NCBI GenBank assembly: GCA_024803745.1
Contig: JANJXV010000262.1
Span: 62,001-126,000, forward strand
Direction: 5' to 3'
Length of the DNA: 64,000 nucleotides
Origin: Megascapheus bottae
Lineage: Eukaryota; Chordata; Mammalia; Rodentia; Geomyidae
Part shown: piece by piece, positions 26,525 through 39,603 of the stretch
Position numbering within the stretch: the stretch's first letter is position 1
Layout: every line of letters begins with the position of its first letter
Notes under the pieces: model-generated
Databases searched by the model: none
Told to the model about the DNA's origin: nothing
What the model saw: the letters and a program-made list of their open reading frames with translations, nothing else
Position numbers and translations under genes: made by a program

Positions 26525-26763
26525 ATTATTTTTTTTTGGTGGGTCATAGATCTTGAACTCAGCCTGGGCACTATCCCTGAGCTCTTCAGCTCCAGGCTAC
26601 CACCTTACCCTGGAGCCAAGCCCCACTTCCCATTTTCTAAAAGTAAATTGGAGATAAGAGTCTCAGGTCTTTTTGTGCCAGGATGGCTTTAAACCTTGAT
26701 CCTCAGATCTCAGCCTCCTGAGTAGCTAGGATTATAGAAGTGAGCCACCACCCCATCATGCTC
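26525..26763 (-). mobile_element. Type B SINE, reversed
   Basis: T-run, reversed ID monomer, then the reversed B1-like head CAGCCTCCTGAGTAGCTAGG. Complete in structure. Confidence 0.85.
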
Positions 26764-26779
26764 AGCTTTGTGGTTTTAT

Positions 26780-26962
26780 TTTTAAACAAGCCCTTTGGCT
26801 GGAACTCGGTCTGAGCACTGTCCTTCAGCTTTCCTCAAGCCTAGTGATCTTCTACTTGAGCCACAGCACTACTTATGGTTTTTTTCTGTGTATGTGGTAC
26901 TGCAGAATTGAACCTTCGTCTTCATACAAGCACTCTACAACTATGCCAAACTCCCAGCCCCT
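26780..26962 (-). mobile_element. Type A SINE, reversed
   Basis: CTTGAGCCACAGCACTACTT and ACTGCAGAATTGAACCTTCG mark the two reversed monomers. The ID head complement ends near 26,960. Confidence 0.8.
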
Positions 26963-27075
26963 CCACATTAGTTTTTATGATAGATCTTTCCATGCATCCA
27001 GGATGGCTAGAAAACCTTCTTGAGTTTCCCAAGATCAGGGAGTATAGGTGTGTCCCATCCTGTGTGGCTACATAA

Positions 27076-27250
27076 CCATTGTTTAGGGAAGGGGGGAAAA
27101 TCAAGATGGGTGGGGGGTGTGGGGGGGGAGGGATACGGGTACCAAGACATGTGAAAGGGTATCAATGTATGTGAATTAATGCACCTTCTATCTGGCCAAT
27201 ATCATGTAACCCTTTTACTAATTACAATTAAAAAAATACAAAAAAAGAGA
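27076..27250 (+). mobile_element. L1 3' UTR fragment
   Basis: Only the 3' UTR of the same L1 group as L1a/L1b is present: GGGAAGGGGGGAAAATC, a long G-run near 27,120, GTACCAAGACATGTGAAAGG and an ATTACAATTAAAAAAATAC tail. A severely 5'-truncated insertion. Confidence 0.85.
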
Positions 27251-27462
27251 ACTAAAACACAGAAAAACATTATTGGTCATTGTAAAATATCATTTTCTTA
27301 ATATGTTAGGGAGAAAAGCATATATTTCTCACAAATCAATTTCCACTTTTATATTTTAAAATATCTAACACTTAGGATGGGAAAGTAAAGTCATTACCTT
27401 TACAGTAAGGAATATTTGTATCTCATGTATGTTTGTGTCTTTTTTTCTATGACTCATTTTAG

Positions 27463-29690
<2,228 letters not shown>

Positions 29691-29691
29691 G

Positions 29692-29850
29692 TGTGGCTTA
29701 GTGGTAGAGTGCTAACCTATCAAGGATGAAGGCCTGGATTAGATTCCTCAATACTACGTGAAAAGAGCAAGCCAGAAGCAGCACTGTGGTTCAAATGGTA
29801 GAGTGCTAACCTTGAGCAAAAGTAGCTCAGGCCCTGAGTTCAAGCCTAAG

Positions 29851-29852
<2 letters not shown>
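29692..29852 (+). mobile_element. Type A SINE seeding a GA microsatellite
   Basis: ID head (TGTGTGGCTTAGTGGTAGAG) plus second monomer, whose tail runs straight into the GA repeat. Confidence 0.8.
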
Positions 29853-29949
<97 letters not shown>

Positions 29950-29990
29950 GACAGAAAGAGAGAGAGAAAGAGAGAAAAGAGAGAGAAACG
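29853..29990 (+). repeat. GA/GACA microsatellite
   Basis: Long GA run followed by GACA units and then degenerate GAAA-rich sequence. It sits exactly where the preceding SINE tail would be. Confidence 0.95.
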
Positions 29991-30057
29991 GGAACTTCTA
30001 AGTTTTACAGAGATAGAGAAGTAGAGAGAGAAGGAGACAGAAACTAATTTCTAAACT

Positions 30058-30455
30058 TTACAGTCTTTCTATTTCTTTACAAATTCCTCTATGTCATTCT
30101 TTCTGACAGAAGCACAGAATTCCATTGTGTAAAAATACCATATTTGATCTACTCATCAACTGACGGGCATCTGGGTTGGTTCCATACCTTTGCCATAGTA
30201 AATAGTGCTGTGATAAATGTTATTGTTCTAGTGAATTTAGTATGTCCTATCTGGCCGATTGGCAAGTAGTGAAATTGCTGGATCACAGGGGAGCTCTATG
30301 CTTAGTCTTTTTGGGATACTGCCATAGTGCTTTCCATAGTGGTTGAACGAGTTTGCAATCCCACCAGCAGTGTAGTAGTGATCCCTCCTGGCCACATCCC
30401 CTCCAGCATACGTTATTAGATTTCTGGATCTTGCCATTCTAACTGGAGTGAGGAG
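30058..30455 (-). mobile_element. L1 ORF2 C-terminal fragment, minus strand
   Basis: Read on the minus strand it matches the part of L1a at about 21,700-22,090, including the AACCAACCCAGATGCCC-like stretch (complement near 30,170). It ends near 30,455, at the turning point with the next, oppositely oriented fragment. No 3' UTR or poly-A remains at its outer end. Confidence 0.82.
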
Positions 30456-30948
30456 GAAAAGGGAAAGAGGAACTGAAACTTTCTCTCCTTACAGATGACA
30501 TGATTCTGTATTTAAAGAACCCTATAGACTATACTCCAAAGCTGCTTGAGCTGATATAAAACTTTGGTAAGGTAGCAGGGTATAAAATTAACCCTCAATG
30601 TCAACTGCCTTCCTATATGCCAACAAATGAGAGGAATGAGGCAAGAATCAGGATAGCAACTCATTTGGCTATCAAAGAAAATAAAATACCTAGGAATTAA
30701 CTTAGAATGTAAAGCAGCTTTTTGATGGAACTATAAAACCTGGAGAAGGGAATTAACGCAGAACTGAGGAAATGCAAAAACCTATGCTCCTGGTTTGGAA
30801 GAAGTAATATTGTAAAAATGGCAATCTTGATAAGGACTATCTACAAATTCAGTGCAATATTCATCAATATCCCAATGTCATTCTTTAAAGAAACAGAAGA
30901 GGAAATCCAAAATTTCACTTGGAATAATAAAAGACCCCTTATAGTCTG
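30456..30948 (+). mobile_element. L1 ORF2 reverse-transcriptase fragment, plus strand
   Basis: Contains the coding sequence for ADDMILYLK near 30,493 and continues collinearly with L1a to about 30,945 (AATAATAAAAGACCCC). It is diverged and frameshifted. Together with the reversed C-terminal fragment on its left it has the geometry of an L1 with a 5' inversion. Confidence 0.85.
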
Positions 30949-31324
30949 TCTTCTGGCATGATACATAATGTTTAATCTCACCTTCTCCACCAAAATCTCA
31001 CCTTTCTCATTGAGACATAGGTGGCCCTGTTTACTAGCAGCAAAGGCTCAAACGCGCAGTTTCAGGTGTCACCACTGCCTCTGTTACTGGGTAGATCCAA
31101 CTCTGTCATCGATTCTGAGGTCTGCTCTGGGAGTCTTGGTCACAAGTTGTTATGTGGCATCTGCTGCCAGCCTGTGCCTATTTGCTTCCTTTTCCTCCAG
31201 CAGCCTACAACAGGGAATGAAGTTCACTCGCGGATGCTCTCCTTCATATGCAGGGCAGGATGAGCCCAACCCTCCCTCATCTTCCTCTTCCAATTTTTGG
31301 GAAAAAATGTGCTGGCTGAAGTCC
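30949..31324. other. Unrecognised single-copy segment
   Basis: Moderately GC-rich, with overlapping open frames on both strands (125 codons plus, at least 66 codons minus). None shows a domain or clear splice sites. I do not recognise a gene. Confidence 0.4.
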
Positions 31325-31552
31325 TCAGGTGTGGCGCATGGCTGATCCACACTTTTAATCCAGGCTGGTCAGGAGGCTGAGATCTGAGTATGGAAGTTCC
31401 AAGTCACCTAGAACAGGAAAGTCTGATAGATTCTTACTACCAAAAATAAAAACAGCTGGGAATGGAATTTGGGCTCAAGTGGTAAAGGGCTGGTCTTGAG
31501 TACAAATGCTTAGTGCCCAGGCCCTGAGTTCAGGCTCCAGCACTGCCAACAA
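31325..31552 (+). mobile_element. Type B SINE
   Basis: Diverged B1-like head (GGTGTGGCGCATGGCTGATC), then an ID monomer ending in TGAGTTCAGGCTCCAGCACT. Confidence 0.75.
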
Positions 31553-32424
31553 CCTCACTTTAGTGAGATTTTAGCTTTATCCATGTAGGCACATCTCACT
31601 GGAATCTTTGCTGGTAGAGATAGTCTTCATAATTTTGTCTCAAGGTAAAGGTCCTCCTGGGGTAGTACACAAAAGGTGTCATGGAGAGAGGAGCCCCACT
31701 TGCTCCCGGTTTGAAGATGGCATAGGTCAAGCCAGCATGGAGTTGGCACATCAGTCTTTTTCCTAGCACCACCTACTAGTGAATGTCAAATGACATTGAT
31801 TGTTGTGGGATTGTGTGATTGAAGTGCCCCATTAAGGGCAGTGTTAGCACATCCAAACTTGGATACCAGGAATGCTGAAATCTCAAAGCTAAGTTTTCTG
31901 TTGGCTACAGAAATGCTGGTGTGTCTGTGATTCACTAAAAGTTCAGGTGCAAAGATTCTGAAGCTTGATGCCATGTGTTTATTCCATTTAGTAAAATTAT
32001 TTTAATGCACTGTATAAGTTAAAACATTTGATAAGAGTCAGGGGTAGTGAAAACATTGTCCTTGAATTCAGGTGTCTGGCAGGGTAATGGGGGGGTGTTG
32101 GTGGCTGGGACTATGAAACTGGTGCTGCTATCAAACCATGGATCATGTTCCTCTTTGTCTGGGAGAAATGACTCCAAAGATGAAATTTGAATGGTGAGGA
32201 AAAGATGATGATGTACTCAGGAAATTTCTCCTAAACAAATGCTCATGTGGAAGTGGGATGGGGGCTGGGCATGTCTGAGGCAGAGCTTAAGGGGGCTTCT
32301 CATGGCGTTGAGAACGTTCCTTGAGACTTCAGGCATGCAGCAGGGTGCTTTAGATGACCATTGTGAGATGGATGGAATAAGACTGGAGACAAGATGAATG
32401 CTGGGATCTTACAATGCTCTTGCA
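31553..32424. other. Single-copy DNA, no gene seen
   Basis: Short unrelated open frames only. No recognisable exon or repeat apart from G-rich stretches near 32,090. Confidence 0.5.
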
Positions 32425-32712
32425 TGAGTGGCTGGTGGCTCACCTGAAAGAACTAATTATGTCTAAAAAAGAAATCAGGAATTTGTTTTGATTAGATAAC
32501 ACCTGTAATCCGAGGCATATTCAGGATCTTGATCTTAGTATTGTGGTTTAAAACCAACCCAGCGAAGGGAAAAATGCATGAGACTCATACTCCCAGTTTA
32601 GAGCAAGAACAAAGATTGAAGTAGAGCTGTGGCTCAAGAGCTAGAGTGCTACCTTGAGCAAAGAAAAGTTAAGAAAAAGGTCCAGGTTTTGAGTTCAAGG
32701 CCAGGAATGAAA
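32425..32712 (+). mobile_element. Type B SINE, diverged
   Basis: B1-like head remnants around 32,430-32,560 and an ID monomer with TGTGGCTCAAGAGCTAGAG near 32,628. Confidence 0.65.
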
Positions 32713-33059
32713 GAAGGAAGGTAAAAAAAGAGAAGTATGTGAGGAAGGGAAATATATAAAAGAAAAAGAGAAGGAAGTAGAAATTTAAAACTCGAGAATA
32801 TTTAAAAGTCATCAGTCCTTCTAAGAAAAGTGTTGGAGTATGGGTTCTATATGTGGTGAACTGGAAGCCCAGCAGTGACTTGTTAACCAAAGAGTCACCA
32901 TGATGAGCAAAGGATAGAAATCTGCATGAGCCTCTTAGCGGATGGAGTCACAGAAGAGAACCTCAGCTCCCATCCCATAGTTAGAAGTATATAGAGATGG
33001 GGAAGTTGGCATCACCTTGATGTCATTGTGTCCATGGAGACTGGAAGCCATGGCTCTGT

Positions 33060-35250
33060 GAAAGCACAATGTTCTGGTTACTGAGCTGGGAGGCTGAGGA
33101 GAGCCAGGTCCTGGCCATGAAGAAATCAGGGTGGCAGCAGAGCAACTCTGCTGCAGTGTGTGCCTGCTTGGCTGTTCTTATTCTGTGGTGGATCAGGCCG
33201 GAACGGGTGATAGTAACTGTTTTGTGGTCACAAGCCCTTCACCAAGAGCTTCCTCTGGGATCCTCATAAGCTAGAGGGTGGCTGGTGGTGGGATGTGTGT
33301 GGGGTGGAAGTGACAGAGGGATGGACGCATGGCAAGGTGGGTGAAGAGATGAGAGGAATGATGAGAGCCCAGTTCATTGGTTTCCAAGGTTAATGGGTGG
33401 GAGGTAGAGAGGCATGATGGAGGAAGGATGGAGGCAGGGGAAGGTGCTGACAGATTGAGGCCATCTGTAGTGCCAGCCTGGCCATCATCTGAAGCCCATA
33501 GGCAGCTTCCTGATCCTTCACTTAGTCCTGCTCCTTGTGGAGGGAATGTCACGTGTACCCAGAGCTAGGGGTGGGGCAATGTTAGTAGCACCTGGAGAAC
33601 CATTGGCCTCTACCTGGGTGAGGGGTGGTTATGGCTCCCATGCTGGGTGGCCTGATAGCTATGGAACAGATCTCTCCTTAGATACCACAGTCAGTGGCTG
33701 CTCTCCATCTAGGGTTAGGGCACCTGCTCAGCCATCAGGACACCCCATGCAGGACAGAGGCCTACAATTCAGATGGCAGCACAGGGGTGAAGATGATCTC
33801 ACCGTAGCCCTAGTTACATGGCTGCCCCAGCATAAAGGACAGGATGAGCTGGGGGAAGATGTTCTCTGTGTTTTTCCACAGCCTATCCCGGCCTCTTCTT
33901 GTGTCTGATTAGACCAAGAGAGTACCAGGTTCCCTCTCATAGTCCTGGTTCTTTTTCTTTTACAGTCATGAGGCTTGAACTCAGGTCCTGGGTACTGTCC
34001 CTGAGCTCTTTTGCTCAAGGTTGATGCTCTACCATTTGAACCATAGTGCCATTTCCAGCTTTTCCTTTTCATGTGGATCTCTGATATCTCCAATGCTGTA
34101 CCTGCAGGGAGGCACTCACCCCACAGACAGAGCCACCTCTGCCGTGACTGTGACTGCCCACAACCCTCACACCCACTCCTTGCACACCCCTCGACTCCAG
34201 TTTTAGCTCCTCTTGGACTGGGTGTCCAGCCTACCCCTTCCTACACTCACAAAGGGTCTACAATTGTCTTCCCAGGGTCCTTTCTTCTGCCAGCCAGAGT
34301 ACAGACTGTGCACATCTTGACGATCACAGAGCTCAAAGCCAAAGGCTGAGATGAAGAAGGGGGTGACCCAGTGGCTGCACAGGGCCCATGGATCATCCTG
34401 TGCATCCCCCAGCCTGTGACTTCCCCTACCCCTTTGGCAGGGAAGCTCCATGCCCACATCCTGATCCCTGGTCCCCTCCAATTCCATTCTCCCTTGGATT
34501 TTGCAGACTGTCTACCATCAGGATCTAAAATTCTATTCATCATTTTATGTCCTTATCACTGATTTGCTACTTGGGCAGGATCTCCCCGTGCCTGGAGAGT
34601 GGGCATGTCATGTACTCTCTGTGGAGAAGTTGCCCCAGGAGAAGAAATATGCACTTCATGTGAGTGTTGGACAGGGCAGGAGGGCTCCCTAGGATCAGAA
34701 GCCACAGGAGGGGTGCAGATGGGGGAATGCTAGGGGCCCCAGGGGACAGTGGGAGTTAGGGCACAGTTGGGTCCTTCTGCAGGGTTGACACCGCTTCACA
34801 AACCCAACAGAATGAGGTTCACATTACAGATGTCAGAGACAGTGCAGATTGCCAATGGGCGCAGGGGTCACTGTCAATCCCAGATGCTGGCTGCATGCTG
34901 GGATGCACGCAGAGATGTTTTCAAGATCAGGTAATGAGGATGTTGCAGGGTGTAACCATTCTTTTCAGATGGCTCTCTAGCTCTCTTGAGCTTCATCTCT
35001 ATCTTTGGCTTTTTCTTGGCAGTTAACTGGAAATGAGAGTTTCATGGACTTTCCTTTCTGCACTGGCTTCAAACAGAAGCTATGCACAGTTTTCAAACCA
35101 TACCCTACTGAAGAAGGGAAGCTTTATCTGATGCTTAACTGGGTTGCACTTTGGCTCCGTTTGCTATGCCTCACGGGAGGGGGCTCATCATTTGTAGACT
35201 AAGATCTCATGACCTTCAAAGCCAAATGCTACCTGAAAGTTCAGGGTCCC
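33060..35250 (+). other. Gene-like region with candidate exons, unidentified
   Basis: More GC-rich than its surroundings. Two segments have matching splice signals: 34,579-34,659 (81 bp, 27 codons beginning DLPVPGEWACHV, followed by GTGAGT) and 34,830-34,930 (101 bp, 33 codons beginning MSETVQIANGRR, followed by GTAATG). A third begins after a T-rich acceptor near 35,023 and is open for about 60 codons. The 81-bp segment is very faintly like the exon before the REM domain in RalGDS-type proteins. Its position upstream of the REM remnants agrees with that, but the resemblance is too weak to name it. Confidence 0.3.
33945..34075 (-). mobile_element. Type A SINE fragment, reversed
   Basis: GTCATGAGGCTTGAACTCAG and GATGCTCTACCATTTGAACC are the reversed second monomer. 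Confidence 0.75.
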
Positions 35251-35855
35251 AGCCTATGTGTTGGGCCGGGGTGAATACATTCACTGTTATGCTGGGTCAT
35301 CAACCCATGTTTTAAGCTGCAAGTAGGCAGTGCCACATTTGATAAGAACATCTGCCAGAGATTGTCACCTCATGAAAGCAGATTCTAAATTTGTATTCCA
35401 TTTCCTGTGGTGGAGAAATCCCCTCCAACTTAGACAGGCTCACATCCACCTGCAGGTCACACTCCTAATGCACCCTTGAGTGTCCTCATGGTATTGGGAT
35501 CTAAGTTTGTAGGGAATGCTGCTTTAGTCCATGAATTAGCTGGACAAGTGATGACAAACGTGTTGTGGATTAATATGAGAACAATTTAAGAAGCCCTGGA
35601 GGAGCATCAACCTGACCCTCTGTGGTGCTATAAATCTGATAGGATGTTCCAGACTGAGAAACAATCACATGGCTTTGTGTTTGGCATCCAGACAAGTGAG
35701 TGCATGTCTTAGCTGTCAGCCAATACAGAGGAGGACATGAATAAGTGGGTGGAAAGCATCTGTCAGACCCCTGTCTGGGGGCAGGTGGAGAGAACATAGG
35801 ACGGTAGATACCATGGATGTGGTGGGACCAAAAAAGGGGTAAAAGAGGCAAAGGA
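35251..35855. other. Single-copy DNA, no gene seen
   Basis: A 104-codon minus-strand open frame (35,570-35,884) overlaps a SINE head and has no recognisable domain. Nothing else is visible. Confidence 0.5.
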
Positions 35856-36047
35856 ACCAGGTGCTGGTAGCTCAAGACTGTCATCCTAGCTACTCAGGAG
35901 TTTGAGATCTGAGGATCACAATTCAAAGCCAGCCCAGGACAGAAACTCCATGAGACTCTTATCTGCAATAAACTACTGAATGCAAGAAGCTCAAGCTCAG
36001 TGACAGCATCCAGGCCTAGCGTTCAAAACCCAGGACTGGCAGAAAAA
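35856..36047 (+). mobile_element. Type B SINE
   Basis: B1-like head CTAGCTACTCAGGAGTTTG and a shortened ID monomer ending AACCCAGGACTGGCAG. Confidence 0.8.
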
Positions 36048-36482
36048 AGTATCAAAGGACAAGAAGCTGGCGAAAAGTTAGAGGGACTCTATCTTGACAA
36101 ACAATACAATGGTAAGTTGTACTCAGAAGACTTGCACAAAATCTGGAAATGCCTGAGACCTATCTATGTATGTTTCCTGTTTGTCTAAATACATATGTTT
36201 ATGCATTTATATATTAGTATAGAGAGACAGATCAATACATATGACTATACATATATACATAGCCAGACACTTATGGGTGGGTGGTATACTGTGTGAGAGT
36301 TTGTGTTTGTGTTTTGTGGATGGCTATCTCTGTTTAAGAAAGATAGAAAATATGTAAATATCTTTAAAAAAACTTGAAAAAAATATAGAGAGACATAAGC
36401 TCTTGAGGGAATCTGAAATGACAAGATTATTCACAGGCACGTTTATCCTTATGGATTCCTCAGCAAGTTTTAATTTTTTTCA
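36048..36482. other. AT-rich DNA, nothing recognised
   Basis: Includes an ACATATA-rich simple stretch near 36,190-36,265. No coding or repeat family signal. Confidence 0.5.
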
Positions 36483-36760
36483 TTATTTTCTTTCTTTTTT
36501 TGAACCAGTGCTAAGGATTTCTCTCAGGGACCAGGTGCTGCCAATTACTAATTTTCTCATGGCTGCTACAAGAGGAACTGAGCCACAGTTCCACTTTTGC
36601 CTTATTTATTCGTGCTTAACTGAAGATAAAGATTTCTATCAGTGACTTTCTTTCAGGGGCTGGATTCTAACGAGGGTCCCCAGACCTCAGGCTTCTCTAT
36701 AGCTACAATTAACAATATGAGAACCCAGCACTGGGTTCCAATGCACAGGGCAAGAAATTG
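36483..36760 (-). mobile_element. Heavily decayed reversed type B SINE
   Basis: GAACTGAGCCACAGTTCCAC and CCCCAGACCTCAGGCTTCTC still resemble the reversed ID monomer and B1-like head. Confidence 0.5.
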
Positions 36761-37094
36761 AGTGAATCCCTCAACTCCAATTAGCTATAATAAGCTAGAA
36801 GTGAAAGACCAATACCTTTGAGGAAAAGATGCTGAGGGTTATCACACAGGCCCTATGAGTAAGCCCTAAACCCTGTACACATGTGTGCATGCACACATTG
36901 GCAGATACACACACATGCACACACACAATATTTCAGGCAATATTGTATTTTGAATTAATATCCAAAGATTGGACAACAGGATAGCAAGTAATAAAATCTG
37001 TTTTTCTTGTCTACATTGAGGGAAAGGGATAAGTCACAAGATGCAGAAGCGGAGAATTCAGAGGCAAATGCTGTGAGTGAATAACTTGTAAAAA

Positions 37095-37310
37095 GCACAT
37101 TTCTTTTCTTTTCTTTTGTTTTTTCTGCCATTCCTGGGGCTTGAACTCAGGGCCTGAGCACTGCTCTTGGCTTTTCCCAAGTCTAGCACTCTGCCACTTG
37201 AGCCACATTGCCATATGGATTTTTATATCTCTGTGATATTAAGGACTCAAACCTAGATCTTCATGGGTGCTAGGCAAGCACTCTACCACTGGGCCAAAGT
37301 CTAAACCCCG
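37095..37310 (-). mobile_element. Type A SINE inside inverted X
   Basis: Reversed second monomer (CCTGGGGCTTGAACTCAGGG) and head (AGCACTCTACCACTGGGCC). Orthologous to the forward SINE at 53,630. Confidence 0.85.
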
Positions 37311-37547
37311 ATTAAGTATTTATAAATAGTCATCATCTTCATATCAAAATATCCTTTCTCCTACAAAGAATGAACACTTATCTATGTCTGTAAGACTTTT
37401 TTTTATGTCACCAATGCTTCTGTGATTTTCCCACTTGCATTTTTACAGATGACAGCACAGATATTCCTCAGGAAGAAAAATAGATTAGGATAGAGAAACC
37501 TAAAAACGTCCTAGTAGATTGAAGTGAAAAATATGTGCAAGATGGCC

Positions 37548-37735
37548 TGGGTCTTTCAGCTATTTGTAGAGTGCTTGGCTACCACACAAAAAGAGTCCGG
37601 TTTGATTCTGCAGTACCATATACATAGAAAACTCTGGAAGTGGTGCTATGGCTTGGTGGGACAGCTATAGCCTAAAGAAAGCCTAAGAACAATGGTCAGG
37701 CTCTGAGATCAAGTCCCAGGACTAGCAAAAAAAAA
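37548..37735 (+). mobile_element. Type A SINE inside inverted X
   Basis: Diverged head (TTTGTAGAGTGCTTGGCTAC) and second monomer. It is the counterpart of the reversed SINE at 53,198. Confidence 0.75.
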
Positions 37736-38482
37736 TGTGCAAGAGGCAAAATGCAAGCTGAGAAGGCAATGTGAAGCAAAATGTCTTGTGAAGTCTAAGG
37801 GGAATAGTGACAGTTAAGTTTGGATCTTACCTAAGAAAGGCTCCTTGAGCCTGAGACCAGGCTAGCACTTACGCCTAGTTAATGACTTGGGATTTGAACA
37901 AAAAGGTGTGCTGTTTACTACATCCATATGTGAGGTGGGAAGGGAGATTCAGCCTCCAGTATGTCTTTGGGGAGGTCTTTTGTGAGCAAGGAGCTTTGGT
38001 CATTGGGCCTTGAAAGGTGACCCTACCTCCCTCACAATGGAACAGAATATGGAACCCTGATAACCAAGCCACTGTATGTGACAACCAGCTCAAGTCAGCT
38101 CCCTTGGCCTGTGGCTCAGGAGGAAGAAAGATGTTGCTGTGCTGTTGCCAAAGGTCAGGAGGCTCGGATCTCAGGCATGAGATATATGGATGTCTCACTT
38201 GAAGAAGTAGATGCTGGATCAGGGCCAAGACAAAATTCCAGTATATCAGGCATTTCTCTAGGAAGAAAGCCAGGAAACTCCAGGGCAACTCAGATGAGGT
38301 ATATTGAGAGGAAACCTATTTGAACCCATCATCCTGCCCACAAACTACAACCTTCTTGTGTGCTTTCAAGTGACTATACTGAGATTAGAATGTGTCATTT
38401 CCAATCTACTCTATACCAATTCCTCAGTGTGAAGTGTGGTCCCATTCCTACGTTTGAAATATCCACTGTTTTGCCAATATAG

Positions 38483-38676
38483 GGTGATGGTAAGTCAGCT
38501 CAGACTCTGAATGAGCCTTGTAACCTATGGATCCTGGAGGAAGGCCTGTTGGAGATGCTGATGACAAAGCTGATCCCTGCCTACCAGAAAGGTGATCTCT
38601 TTTATGTGGGAAACTTCCTGCACAATTTCAAATAGTGGAGGACAATGTAGTAGTTGCTGGAAATTCTCTTGAAAAA
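38483..38676 (+). pseudogene. RalGDS-like REM-domain exon, first part (stops)
   Basis: After an acceptor AG at 38,481-38,482 the frame is open for 50 codons (beginning GDGKSAQTLNEP). It reads LEEGLLEMLMTKLIPAYQKG and then DLFYVGNFLHNFK, which aligns with the N-terminal half of the Ras exchanger motif (REM) of RalGDS/RGL proteins (family pattern: AGTLEKLVEHL, then FLCTYRAFTTTQQVLDLLF). TAG stops follow at 38,633, 38,648 and 38,651. The last two fall on the family's QQ pair, suggesting CAGCAG became TAGTAG. The exon continues to LLEILLK and ends at donor GTGAGT (38,677). RalGDS proteins activate Ral GTPases; no catalytic CDC25 domain is visible in the window. Dead copy, possibly of an RGL4-like or rodent-expanded paralogue. 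Confidence 0.72.
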
Positions 38677-38699
38677 GTGAGTGTTCCCCCTCCAAACCC

Positions 38700-39111
38700 A
38701 TGTTTGCTCACCACTCCTGGCCAAGCCTTGGAATACTTGGCTCCTCTCTGAGCCTGTTTGGTTCACTGGGGTGTTCACAGGGGAGCTAAGCATGATACAA
38801 GTGCACAAACTACTTCATTATGACTGGGACACCATGCCATTTCATTTCCCTCACAAGCTACTGGAGTCTCAACAGTGTGCTTACTGAGAAGTTGGATTTC
38901 AGGCATGAGTAAGTGGCTCCCAACTGCAGCCCTCACCTAGGTGACATCCTAGGAAATCCCATTTCCCAGTAAGAAATGAGGTGTCAGTACTAATGGCGGA
39001 GGCCTGTGAAATACTGGAGTCAGAGGAAAAGCTGGGGGCTGAATCACTTTTGAGCCATCAGGGAGGGATTGTGATAGCTTTGCCTGTTAGAACCTGAAAG
39101 CATTTACATTT
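38700..39111. other. Intron-like DNA of the RalGDS-like locus
   Basis: Sequence between the two REM exons. A short open stretch follows a CACAG acceptor at about 38,779 but matches nothing I recognise. Confidence 0.4.
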
Positions 39112-39315
39112 TGGTGTGTGAACCCAGGTCTAAATGCCATCCCTTTGGTGTTCAAAAATTAGCACTGTACCATTTGAGTCATAGGTCAAGTTCTGGCTTT
39201 TTGCTGCCTAATTGAAGACAAGTGCCTTTAGACTTTTACTGACTAGACTGGCTTTCCACTGTGATCTTCAGAGCTCAGCCTGCTGGGTGGCTAAGATTAG
39301 AGCAATGAGCATTTA
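39112..39315 (-). mobile_element. Decayed reversed type B SINE
   Basis: GCACTGTACCATTTGAGTCA and CAGCCTGCTGGGTGGCTAAG are recognisable reversed monomer and head pieces. Confidence 0.6.
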
Positions 39316-39603
39316 GTTCTTTATGTAGAGCATTCACTTATTGATTTATTTAGATCATTTACTTAGTTAATTTAAGGTGCGTTTACTTTGGACAGATGCA
39401 TAGAGGCCTCTCTCAGAAGCTTCTGGAAGTGGGGTGTAAAAGTCATCCTGTTCTCGAGTGTCTCTTACCCCCCTCCCAGCACATACGTGCACATCCCTGC
39501 AGTACAGCCACAGCATTAGAATCCTGCAAGAAAGCGGCTTTGGTAAAAGGCTCAGGATGGAGAGAGAAGGCTCTCACTTTCCTTGTACCGAATGTGCCCA
39601 CAG

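Larger units (their letters stand above)
36998..38352 (-). repeat. Spacer X, inverted fourth copy
   Basis: The minus strand aligns along its length with 52,581-53,936, including both internal SINEs. It is clearly more diverged than the three direct copies are from one another. It keeps the 16-bp stretch (near 37,908-37,923) lost in two of them. Homology stops at 36,998 exactly where the direct copies pass into L1b, and at 38,352 where they pass into L1a. This copy is therefore empty of both L1 insertions. It lies just upstream of the REM-domain exon at 38,483. Confidence 0.9.

Noticed and set aside
30968..31350. 125-codon plus-strand and 66-codon minus-strand open frames as a gene
   Set aside because: They overlap on opposite strands and show no domain or convincing splice sites. 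One runs into a SINE.
32669..34543. Several 60-123 codon open frames on both strands
   Set aside because: GC-rich sequence gives long chance frames; none is bounded by splice sites in the same frame or matches a family I know.
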